Part shown: piece by piece, positions 32,401-45,300 of the stretch
Position numbering within the stretch: position 1 is the first letter of the stretch
How the letters are laid out: each line of letters starts with the position of its first letter
DNA from: Linepithema humile
Taxonomy: Eukaryota; Arthropoda; Insecta; Hymenoptera; Formicidae
Direction of reading: 5' to 3'
Assembly (NCBI RefSeq): GCF_040581485.1
Contig: NC_090135.1
Span: 6,627,001 to 6,691,000, forward strand
DNA: 64,000 nucleotides
Translations under genes and position numbers: made by a program
Notes under the pieces: generated by a model
What the model was told of the DNA's origin: nothing
Databases searched by the model: none
The model's input: only the letters and a program-made list of their open reading frames with translations

Positions 32401-35199
32401 TGCTGTACATTTAAGTTCGACTTTTCTTATCTCTGCTACAGCTCTGCACATTTTGTCAGCATGCACTTCTCGTAGATGCAGGAATTTCTACAAATAAGAA
32501 ACATAAGAACATAAATATTGTTTCATAGATGCTCCTTGTATGACTAGCTGATTATTTATTTGTATGACTAGCTGATTTATTAAAGGGAGTTCAGCAACCA
32601 TTGGTGCCTTTATTTCAATGATAAAATCTTGTGATTAGTAGAATTGATGGCGATTAGTAGCACTAATTTTCGCAATTTCTTGATTTGTTAAATAAATCAC
32701 AAGTTACAAAGGTGAAAGAAATTGGTCGCTGGACACTCTACATAACATTGTGCTATCTTTTACACCTGTACATGAACAGCAATGGCGAAGACGTGCATAA
32801 GTATAATGGCAAATGTAATATACACAGTTGTAAAGGCCAAATTATGCACTGCATTCGTTTTAAATGCATCACGCACACACGGTAGAGGTACTCTCTTAGT
32901 AAACGCAATATTCTTAGTACGAGTCTATCGAACGTAAGCGGAAGGAAGAGAGAGAATCGAAGGAGCGGGCAAGGATGAAGGAGAAAGAAGGCGCGAACAT
33001 AATCGGCGGCGGGCTGAGAAGAGAGACGTGGATTCATCCAGGCGACGGTAGACGAGTGCGGCGTACAACGAGCGAAATCATCGAGGCCAGACTGTCCCAC
33101 ACAAGTGACTTGGAGGAATTATCGCAATTAACGAGTGTCGAGGTATCTATTTCGATTATGATTTCATACTTATTTAAGAGCTTTTAAAGATTTTTTTGTC
33201 GAAAGTATATTTGCCATTGGACAATAAAATTCTGCGCATTTATTAAGCATTTACAATTCTTTTAAAACACTTGTATAGATGTATATATTTAGATGATTTT
33301 GTGTATAATTGATAAACGTTAATGATGACTGATAATAATATTAATTTGATTGATAAAACCAATATATTAATAAACAAATGATTGATAAGCACGAGTGATG
33401 ACTTATATTAATATTAATTTGATTGATAAAACTAATATATTGTTTTTACTGATTTTTACTTTTATTGTTAACATGTTTAATTACAACATTTTATCTATTC
33501 CTTACTGATACTCATATTTTGATTGGTTTTTTTAGGTGAACAAACGATTCGTTACTTCGTATCTCCACGTTCACGGGAAGCTCATCACTAAAATAGGGTG
33601 AGTATTGTTAATATTCTGCATTTTTCGTAAATAAAACCGGAGCGAATTCTTCAGTTGCATAATTTTGCATTGCTAGAATAACGCATTTATTTTATTTTTC
33701 CTTTTTAATCAATTTTCACAGAATTGTTATACATTAATAGTGTAGAATCTTGCAATTGCTTTTTCTTTACAAAAACTAAAAGTTTAATTATAATTGGAAT
33801 TATGTGCATGTGTACGTTGTTACAAAATTATGTGCATATTTAAATAACGAAAAAATAATTTTATTCATTAACAGGTATTGCATTTTGCTCCGTCTGTTGC
33901 ATATTTCGCTTTAGACTGTTCGAAGTCGATATATCGATATTAAAATGTTGCCAATTGATGTGCGCGCCAGTGATACCGCGCATTTTGGTATCACTGTTGC
34001 ACGCCATTTTGTCATAACAGTTATTGTTTACGTTGCATTAGTTGAAACGGCTCGTGATTAATCGTACATTTTAACCGTAAAAAGTGTAACAAGTGCGAAA
34101 AAAAAAACCGATTAAAATGATTAGCAATTGTCGAAATATATTGGTTAGAGTTCGCGATTTACGCACCATTGAAATCGACACGGAGAATCAAAGAACTATG
34201 AGTGCACGGTGCACTTTTCACGAGATGTAAAGCAAGTAAAATGTAGTATTCAACTTCGTGCTAATCGTTATACGTTCCGTGTATCGCGATGTGATTTTCG
34301 GATTAATTTCCGTTCGATAGTGCGCTGAGTAACTTAGCACGAACTTCCGATATTCAATTCTTCAATAGAGCTGTAGCGGAGCAGTCTAAGGCGGGATTTG
34401 CAGTGGGTGGAAGGAAGTTCAATACCCTAGCTGGTGAGTACAATTATTTGTTCGTTATTTAACTGTGTATATAATGTGTTAGTAACACGTAACGAGTCCG
34501 TAACTCCACGCACTGACGCTTTCGCGGTCCCTCGCGAACCCCATCGAGCTTCACCCCGCGCAGATATGCCGCTTCATGGTATGTAGTTTCGTGTTTTCTT
34601 ACACGCCGGTAAAAATGTTAATTGACAATTGCGTGGCGCCACTCGACCAGCACCGTCTCGATCGTAACAGCGGTGGCGGCGGCGGCGGCGACGATGGCGG
34701 CGGATGTTGTCTCCGCCTTGTATTATGACCTTGCGAGTATCGTGCGAGATATCTTGCGAATACCGTGACAAATCCCACGGTAATTCGCCGGCAATGCATT
34801 CGCCCCCTCGAATTTTTCATTCACTCGACGCTGGCAGCATAATTGGTTCCGCAATCGGCGGTGACGAAAGACACGGTGGTGTGTGCGATGAGGAGAGCGT
34901 AAACCGGAAGAGGAAAGGAGGAGGAGGGAGATACGGACGCTCCTCCGGTGCTCTATACACTACTAGAGCTGCGCAGAATGCGCTCGTGGTCTATAATTGG
35001 AATTGGTACCGAACCGGTGCCATTGGTTAGGTGCTTGTTAACGACACGGTACGTGCGTGGCATAGGCATACGTATAGATCGCGGACGGACGGGTACCAGC
35101 GGATGGGAAGGATGAGCGGGGAAAAAGATGGGAGTCCGTGGCAGAGTTGGATGCGTGGTATGGTTAGCTTACGGTGTTGCTGGCTCGTTGCGCGTCGCG

Positions 35200-35240
<41 letters not shown>

Positions 35241-36330
35241 AATGGATTTGGCTCATTACTTGCCGGAGGTGCACACACACTGGAGTCCGTCCGGCCCTAC
35301 CGAGTTATGTTCAAGGCTGCCCTCGTACAACACGGTCCATCGCGGACCATTTCCTCTCCGTCCTGCCATCGCGCTTTTCGCCTTCCATTAACCCTTTCCG
35401 AGCCCTTTTTCGCCGAGAGAAAAATTTGAGCTCGTTGCAAAGTTTTTTTTATTAGATTGAGAGCTGAAAGTGAAATTGCACTTGAAACTGATTCCTAATT
35501 TTCTAGCAATTTAAATCTTCTTCTATCCCGGTAATACGTGGTTTTAATTTTTTCAAATCAGCAAACTTGTTAAAATTTTACGGAAAAGTTGACCAATTTT
35601 TTTTCAATTTATTCGACAAACTTTTTCTCAATCTAATATATGATTATTGACTGCAGGTGCCACTAATGAATTTCTTCTGGATTAATTTTGATCATTGAAA
35701 ATGTATTTGTGATTTAAAATTATTTTTACATCCGCGATTGGATCACTTCATTAATTTCTTCTCTTCAAACTCGATAAGCTAAAAAGATTCAGCGGGTGAA
35801 ATCAGCTATAACACGCACGATATGACATGTAGATATATTTGCATACAGGCACATAAGCAAAAAAGTATATCCACGTTTGAAAATGGCGGTTGCGAAGGGG
35901 TTGAGCGTGAGATAGGCGCGCGCGAACGCGCCACCAATACCACGGCGACGTACTCGAGCGATATCTGCGTTGGACAAATTGCTTATCGTCGATTAATATA
36001 GTAGTCCGACAGATTAAATCGCACGCTTCGTCGTGTGATTCAAGTTCGATATTTTCCCCCCGATGAGTATCATGAAGAGCGAGCATCTTGTCGCGTCGCG
36101 TTGCGCCGCGCCACGAGACGGTAATTAAACCTATAAATTGGCAGCGTGAAGGAAGAAGGCAGGAATCGTTTCATAACACTCGTAAGGCAAGAGAAGTGGT
36201 CGCCGGCCGGCGCTTCCACCGGTAGATGGGCAAGCTACGTTCTCTCGGGTCGTAGTGCCCCTCTCTCTCTCTCTCCCTCGGAAAGGAAGGGAGACGAAAG
36301 AAGAGGAGTCAGAATAAAGAGAGAAAGAAG

Positions 36331-36363
<33 letters not shown>

Positions 36364-39300
36364 GGGGGAGGGGGAAGGGAAAGAGCAGCGAGACCGCGCA
36401 TACACACCCAGAAACTTAAGTAGTACGAGTAAGTAAAGCTACGTTATAAGGCTCCGGACCCCGGCTGGTAACACACATGGGTTTCCGATGGTCGTTTACC
36501 CGCGGCCCTGCGAGTGACGACCCCGCCCGCTTCAAGGGCACCCTCCTCGTCGCAACCTCGCGGACCAGAACCCGACTACGCCCGGCCATCCTCCTCGCCG
36601 GCGTACGCTACACGCGGACCGCAGCATACGTATCGCGCACCCATTGCGATCGTTTGAACCTCCTCTCTCGCGCTCGTCCCGATCGCTCCCGGTAGCCCGG
36701 CCGCGGCTCCCCGAAGCGATCAAATTTCCGTCGACGGAATCCGGCAGACCGCGCGGATGATTCGTTCTCGAGTTTGCGCTCCGATCGAGTCGTCGCGATA
36801 TGTAAATTGGAATTTACCTCGCGACAATTAGCCGAGTCGATTTGGTTGAATTTGATAATAAGTAATGATCGTGCAATTTTGCGACGGTGAAAGAGGAATT
36901 TCAATATTAACTGTTCTTGATTCTCGCATTGCGTACCTCGCGGTCTCTTCTGTTTGCTCTCGTCTTACAGTACGTTCCGCAGAAACTTGTACGATAGTTG
37001 AGAATCCGGTAATCGATGATTAAACGATGTTCACTCGCGAAGCGTTAAAGTAAACACGCGTTTTAATGTCGTTCACGGAGCATTCGATTCACGGAGAGGT
37101 AGTGAGTATAGTGATCGACCTATCGGGCTCTGCCATCGACACTCCCGGTCTAATGGTTCATTACGATGTTGCTTATGCGTCTTTGCATTGCTGGCAAGGA
37201 CGATCAGATTATACGATATGTTTTGTCAGACGGAGCTTCTTCGTGGCGACTTAACTTCGGTCTGTCAGTTCGTGACACAGCAGCATAATAAAATGTTGAA
37301 ATAACGAGAAAGAAAATATGATATAAAGAAAGCGAAGAAAATATTGGCAAATGCCAATATTTAAAAATTCCGAGAAGAGTTAGTTTTTTTTGGAATGGAG
37401 ATTTTACAAGTGCGAAAACGTTTTTAAAATTTGAATCAAACTATAAATAAAAACTTGATATAAAAAAGATTTTGAAAGTTGTAAAGTAAAAATAGAAAAT
37501 ATTTTTAAATAAGAATGTTTTTGAACGTGACGTATTTAGAGCGCAAAATATAAAAATAATTTTTTTAAATAAGATTGACTCCGACAAGAATACTTGGGAT
37601 GTAAAATTTAATTTTAGAAGGGAAATGATAAAATATAGATAAACGAAAAAAAAAGTCGACTGCATAAAATATTGTATTATTTAAAGATAAATCATATTTC
37701 TAATTTAAAACGATCGGAATATTCTTCGCTCTTAAAAAGCGCGTCTGCCTGAGTTTGATTGATACTTCCTTTTAATTCTTCGATCATAAAAGAAAGAAAA
37801 AACAGAAATAAAGAGTACATACATGATAGCGAGAATAAACGTAATAAATCTCATCGTACGCATCATAAAGTAGGTGTACGTAGGAGAGAAGAGTTTGAAG
37901 GCATGAAAAACGTCCTTGACACTTACATCGTGTCTCACTTGCAACTTACAATTTATGTCGCCATGTATTTCCTCCCGACAGCGCTTAATCAGAGCGGTCT
38001 GCGCGTTGCCCGTGTCATTTGCGCGCCATATCATTACTATAATTGATTCCCGAAGTAAAATGCATGATATCCCGTTTGAGAAGCAGCTTACGTTCGAGCA
38101 GCTTTAGACGATATTATTGCCCGCCAATAACTAATGATAATTACACTAATGACAATGATCACGACAGCGACGTATTGGCCGTAATCGTTTTCGCGACGTG
38201 ATGATGCATCGGCGTCGGCGATTGAGTCATTTAGATTTTGTAATCTAGATAAAGCCCGAGAGCCATGGGATTACATTTCTATTACAGGGGCGATCGGAGA
38301 TCTGGATGCGACGCGATCGTATCCCGAGCAGTGTCGCGCCGAGTCGATTAATTATTTATACTCGCGCGTCCGCATCGATGAAAAACCCAAGGAATTTTCT
38401 TGTGCCGAAGGTATCTATTTATCCGCGCTGCGTATTTTACGGGACGATTTATTATCTATCCGACGGGTATTTATAGCTGCGGCTAAATTAATCTTCGCGG
38501 TTGTGCTACAACGTATACCGTTCGCGAACATTTTGCGCGTCTCGCAGAATTACGCACTATTCTCTCCGAACTCGCATCTCTCCGCGTCACCCGCGGGCGT
38601 CCCTCGATCTCACGCGACACTCGCGTGAATTTTATTAAAAAATATTTGAACCAAAAAAAAAAAATATATATTTTTAATCGCAATGAAATATATATTTTAC
38701 ATCGATGGAGTATTAATTCTACATCGCATCGAGCGCTTGTGTGCATAATTCGTCACTTTAATACCGCTGTCCCCCGGAGGGATAATCGCGCGGCGCGATT
38801 ATCTCTCGATCGGGACGATGAAAATTGGTTATCGTGAAAGACGCGGGCCCGATAGGGGGGACATAGCGCGATTGGGATTGACTCGAGGAAGGAGAGGCGG
38901 CGTATGGAAGAAGAGTTGGAAACTTAATGCTCGTGGTACCATGCCGCCGCGTCGCTGTATCGAGGCGAGGAATGATTATGGTGGCCGGCCCACGCAATCC
39001 GCGGGTCATGGACCGTGATCTATGGTGCACGGCGGAATGCCCCGTTATGCGCTAAAGTGCAAACTTGTTAGTCATAGAGCCGGGGCCCGTCCACGTCGAT
39101 GGGACAACCCGGGCTGCCGAGGGATCTCTTTAAAATGCAATCGGCTCGCGCGGACGCGCGCGGAGCTCTCCGCATCGGCAGCCTGGTTTAAGTGAATCTG
39201 GTTCAGTGATTTGTTTGCAGTCCCTCCTTTAATGAGACCCCCGGACTCTATTTATGGTATAGGTAGAGAGAAAAAAAGAAAAATGGATTTGCTTAGCTAA

Positions 39301-42300
39301 ACTTAGCTCTAAGCGATGCTTGCTGCAACCGGTTCTCTCAGTCAAGTTAACCGGAGGATGCTTCTCTTCCTAGATCGCGGCCGAATGATTATGACTGTTG
39401 CTCCATTTCGAAGAAATACCGAGATACCTAATATTAAGTAGTAATATTATTAACGATACCGCTTATTGCGATCAATTATTTATCATTACACGCAGATTTA
39501 CCGTTCCTTTTTTTTTTCCTCAAACTTTTCTTTCAAAATTTCGCAGTGAGTTTCGTTGCGTAATTCTCTGTACAAGATTATGGTAATTTTGTTTAATTTT
39601 TGCGGCAAGAGCGAGTAGCTGGTGTTTGCGATCGCGTGGTGATTTCAATGCCGCGGTGACGGCATCTCGTTGAACGTGAAAGCAGCGAGAGCGCTTATTT
39701 CGACTCGTGCGTGTGATTGCAGTCGCATTGCCCGGCGCAGCGCGGGCTTAATAAGCCTACACGAGAGTCCGGCGTATAATAGTCGTGTTTTTAGCATCTA
39801 TCAAAAGACCATAAAATTTAATCGGCCGCCGTCGCTACTTTGGAACTTCCACGGCCACGATCCGCCGCAAGATTATCATCGTTATCTACGATCAATCGGT
39901 CGCAAATACGACTCCTCGTCGTCGTGCATTATTCCGAACGTTCGATCCGCCGCGAAAGAGTTGTAAAGCGCGGACAAGATAAAGAAATCGATGATCATGG
40001 AGTTGTACAGGCAGACCCGATACCGTAATGCATTTTGCCAAGTATTAAGTAGTATTAATGCCATACAGATTTACGATTATGCTTGAATAATATGAAAATT
40101 ACTGGTTACCGGCGTCCGTTCACCTTCGTGTCAAACGCGTCGACGTGCCGACGTTTCCCTCACCAAAAATAGATTTACGTCGAAACGATCGTATATTAAT
40201 TCTTTCGTGTGCCAGATTCCTGAAATAGAAGAAGCATGTCATGATAATAAAAATGGGATTTGCGTGTGAAATAAGTGCAAGCAATCCACAAATCCATTTT
40301 TGCTTCAATAACGTTTAATAATTTTTTTTTATTTTTGGAATTATTTATCGCAATCTGAAAAGTTCATTGAATATTCAGATATTCAAATTAATAAAGAAAA
40401 AGCGTTCGTAAAAATTATTATTTAATATTGACGAGATCGATGAGTAGCGTGAAAGTAGTTCAAGTCAATGATTGAGTGTTCAAAGCGAAAGAAAATCCAA
40501 CAATTTTATTTGAAGTTTTAACTAAAAAAAAAAATGTACGTGTCAAACTTGTCTCGTATCTTGATTTCTACGTTGGAGAATTAGCATCTCTCTCTAATAA
40601 TTATAAGTTTTTGGGCTGTGGGAATGTATCTTGCCTCGTGGTGCCTGCCGCATTAGTCCGCGCAGAACTGCACTTCGCATCGTCACGTTTTACTCTCTCG
40701 CTCGGGACTTAGCATCGGTAATGGCGCGAATAAATACTCACGGGCGATTATGCTATGCGATGTGGGATGGTAGCATATCAGCTTGATTCCAGTCGGCGGC
40801 TAACGGTCTTTTTCGAGGATCAAACGACGAGGCGGGCGAACGAGCGTGCGAGTGCGCGCCTTGATCCGCGCCGCTGACCGCGCCGAAGGTGTCTGATTTC
40901 AGCAGCTGCGTTTATCGCTCGCGGCGACGCGATGGGAATGGTGCCTCGCCGGCATTCCCTTCCCTCGCAGGAAAATCGCGAGGTTTCGCGCGCGTTTCGA
41001 GAAAATCGGCACCATCGGCGACATAGTCGTCGTGTCTTTCGTCGAGCTCGACATTTCGGTCGGAGGATCGCTCGATCGAGGGACACAATCCGGGTGATTC
41101 ATTATACGCGGAGAAGTCGCGGGAGCCGAAGGGTTAAACGATTACTTAGTCATTCTTCAGAGTTTAATCGAGAGTACGTAACGGTACGTCGGCGTAGAGG
41201 TCGGAACGGCACGACTTGGCGTTCTCTCTTTCCTTCTCTTTCCCACTCTTTCCTTTTTCTCGGCCGAAGTAGCACGTTCTCGGCTATTATCGAGATTTAT
41301 CGAGCCAGTTAAAAAGTATATTAGTCCTATTAGAAATCATGGAATGGCTTACGAAATTGAGTCGGATAAATTATAGATCTATATACGTATGTATAATTTA
41401 TCGAGCTATTTCTATTCATTTGTCAGATGGTTTCGTTCCCAGCTTTGATAATAAAATTTTATGTTTTTTTAATTGAGTTGTTAAATTGAATTTTAAAAAA
41501 AAATTTTTTTCAATACCAATCGAAGTGATTCATGATGTACTGATTGATGATTATGTTTGAATGAAAACTGTCAGTTATTTGCCGTGTGATTTTCTAAAAT
41601 TTGTAAATACTTGATTTTCGAATCGACTCAACAGTTTGATTAAAATCATGAAATGAAAAGAATATTAAAGAGAAATTTCATATACAATTTATATTAAGCT
41701 AACAAGATTCGTTAACAATATGGCCTACAGTGATGTCCTCATCACTGGAAGGAACGTAGCACCGTGAAATAAGACATTGACGTTTTCAGGACCTTAAAAA
41801 AGTGAAAATGTAATATCCAATAAGTTTTTCGATAATTAGAAATTGTATGTTAATTAAAACGAACAGGAATAATGTCGTGATTGTATAATACTGATGTAAT
41901 TCTACTTACCGTGGCAAAGCTCTCAATTGATAAAGTCACGATTTTGCCAGCCGATATTTTGCACGGTGACATAGTTCTACTCATAATTAGAAGAAAGATC
42001 TTTCGACACCTTTCCGACGTATAATACCAGTTCCCTTTGCAGCTGTAATACAAAGCAAAATTCGCGCTATTCTGCATATGATAATTAGCGATAAAGCGGA
42101 GAGAAAAGTTTACATTATGACATACAAAAGATAGTGTTTCAGAGAGTGAAAAGTGAATCGCAATGCGCATGCATTGCATACGAGAAAAGTAGAATAATTA
42201 AAGCAAACATTGATTCGGTGCAGCTCTTACATAGACTCGTACAGAATTGTACTGTAGTCCAACATGAACTGAGCTTGCCAAAATTGTAGGAAAAGATGAG

Positions 42301-45300
42301 TGAGTTGTGCAACATAGATAGCCAGAGGTGCTGCGACGTCCCTCGCATTGCCTAAATTCATTATTACCTGGAATAAAAAATTAATCGCTTTGGAGAGACG
42401 TTCATGCTGCCATTAACTTTCGTGCTATTAGATGATGTTTTTACGAGCGCGCATAACATTCCGAATTAAGTGTTTTCAACTAAAGAAATGAATATTCTAC
42501 TTGACGAAGTTTCATAATTGAGCTGCGAAGCTCTGCTCATTTGTTCGTTGTGGAAACATTTTTTTTGCTCGTCACAGAAGATTTATACTCACTTGTATGC
42601 CGCATATACTGCCGCTAACCATGTTCAAAGTAACGCTGACCAGGAATATATTTGTAAACAAGGACTCGATCAGTTCTGCGAATCTGCAAAAATCGCGATT
42701 ACCGATGCGAATACTGTTTCTAGCGGACACCCAGATATCGCTAACACGCACTCGATTACGTTGAGGTGCCTGCGTAAACATTCCAACGCTTTGCTGTAAT
42801 TGTCGTCTTTCGTCCTGTCTAGCTTCAGACGAAAATTAGCGTCGTTATTTTTGCCAATATTTTCAAGCATATGTCTGAAAATGTTACGAGCGATATTGCT
42901 GTCTCAATTTTTAACTTTTATGCCGTCAAGTAATCTCGTTGATAAAAGATTATTCTGGAATATTCTGTACGATTACCCTACAATGGAGAACATTCCACAG
43001 GCATGCTGGATCAAAGTATAGTATAACGTGTCGACCGCGAGTGTACTAAATACATGAGCGAATACTCCTAAATAACAGTGAATTGTTATCGAATAGAAGT
43101 GTCGGTCTAATTTCTCGCCGTACTCGACCTGAAATGGCAACTTCGATAAGGACAACTTCGTCGTCGCGTTCGCGTTCGTATCGTTTTCTAATAATGTTAT
43201 GACAACTGGCTTGAGCAAGTAAAAAAATGCTGTTGCATGCATAAAACCTAAACAAAAAAACGATATATACATTAGATACAAATTTTATATTCGTACATTT
43301 ATTGCTAAAACATTTTTTTAAGAGTTAAATTCTTTCAGGTTTGATATAAATCATGAAAAAGTTCGAAAAATGATAAAAGACACGGTGCAAAATTCACATT
43401 TGTCTGAAACAAGACGTATATATTTTAATTTTTTATAACATACCTGCATAAAATGTCGTCAGATACTGTCCGTATTCCGCGTGGCGTTGGAGAATAGCTT
43501 TTTCTACATTTGTATTTATTGACAGCCAGTCTTTTTCTACTCTTTTAAGGCAGGCCTTTACCTTTTATTAAACGTAAACTTGTACATTGCATCGTATTTT
43601 AAATATAAAAATCAAAAATTAAAGTCACAAATTTGAAATATGTAACATTAACGACGACATCGAATTTGTGAATAATTATTAAGAATACGGAAAAGTTTTC
43701 ATCGTTTTTAAAGCAATTTTTTTAGTATTGTATAAATAATAAAATATTTTTAGTGAAAATATTTTCGGGCATTATTCACCTTTTTTTTTTTTTTTGCCAA
43801 ATGTATACGGCTTTGTTTTTTTTTTTTTTTTTTTTTGGAGCGAATAATTTATATATGAACACAATGAAAACTTGCATATCTTTCATACTTACTTTCTTAG
43901 TGTTTAACATTATACTCAGTATTTTAAAACTAAATAGTATGCTGATCAACGCCGATGGCACACTCTCGAACACGTCATCGAGATCCGTTGCGGTGAATAC
44001 GAATATTAACTGTGTTAGAATCAGTGGATTGTGGAACTTATCGATATACTCTTAAAGTCGAAGAAAAAAGTACAACTATTTCATTTACGGTGCGACAAAT
44101 AACGAACTGCCTTCTCGCAAGTGCAGGCCTCGAAATTCAACATATGGTACCTGAGGTATCAGAATACTGGAGCAGAATATGAACATTGGCGTGAAGCGTA
44201 TGCATCTGTCGCGGAGTCTATAATACGGCCATATTCCCGACATAGTCAAGTATAATCTAGGAATAATGTAGTACCGACTCTTCCAAATGTCTTTCTTGTC
44301 GAGCATTTTGCAAAACACTACGAGCTATCAGCGATTCCTTGTGGACGTTCGTCGCACAGCTAATTACAGGAACTTAGTTATCGATTCCTTTTGACGCACG
44401 TGAAAGGTAGCACAATAATCGCTCTAGGAATTAAGTGTGTAATTTCTTTCCGGCAATCGATCTTGCTTCCGTATTTTCCAACTTGGTTCTTAATTATTTC
44501 TCTTTGAAGAACGTTTATTCTTCTTCCTCGCAACAGCGGTGTATTTCTCTGTCTATTTTCTCAAACGCGACACTTGGTTCATTTCGTCTTGGAACATAGA
44601 GCCTTATGTTTCTTTTGAACAATTGGAAATAATAGGTGAAAGTGTAAAGAACATGAATGTGAGAAATTATAAGACAATTTCTCTGAAAATTAAACTCGAA
44701 AATTTATGGATTATTTAATTTAACTAATATTAATATATGATATAAACAGCATGAATTGTGGATTCTAAAATTCATAAATATTTCCTTTTTGGACTAACGT
44801 AGTCCAAAACTTGAGAAGTTTGAGAGAACGGTAAGAAAAAAACATCAACAGATATTTTAGGTATTTTATTTTTATGCCAAAAAAATGTTTACTAACATAT
44901 AAATTATTTTAAGATGTAATGGCATCATCGCTGAAACATCAAACATTGAACTTTTATCAGTACAAAAAGTGAACACAGGTAGAAATGATTGAAGTTACAA
45001 TAAACAGTTAAATGTAAGTAGGACAGCGACGGGCTTGTCATGAAAGGGGTTGCTAAGGATTGGAAGGAGGAGGCTACATCACGAATGCTCCCGATTACAA
45101 ATGCCGCGGTATGGGTTGGGTCGAGATATCGAGCTAGACGTTACGCGGATTTGCCACTGTATGGATATATGTATATACTTACATACATATATATTGTATA
45201 CAGAGTGTCCCAGGCCAACCGTATCACTAGTTAATAGCAGATCCCTGAGGTCATTTGAAGATGAAAATCTTTAAGGAAGTTTTGTACGTACAGTCGTAGC

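Larger units (their letters stand above)
33598..41741. other. left part of the 14-kb SMG6 intron: AT-rich, then GC/CpG-rich, no protein gene recognised
   Basis: Up to about 34.4 kb the intron is AT-rich; beyond that it becomes markedly richer in GC and CpG. Many medium-length open frames appear on both strands from 34.5 kb on because of the base composition; none has a recognisable domain. The segment 34080-34437 ends in a good donor (ctg|gtgagt) and could be an untranslated first exon from an internal promoter, but nothing downstream in the window confirms it. Simple repeats are listed separately. Confidence 0.5.
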
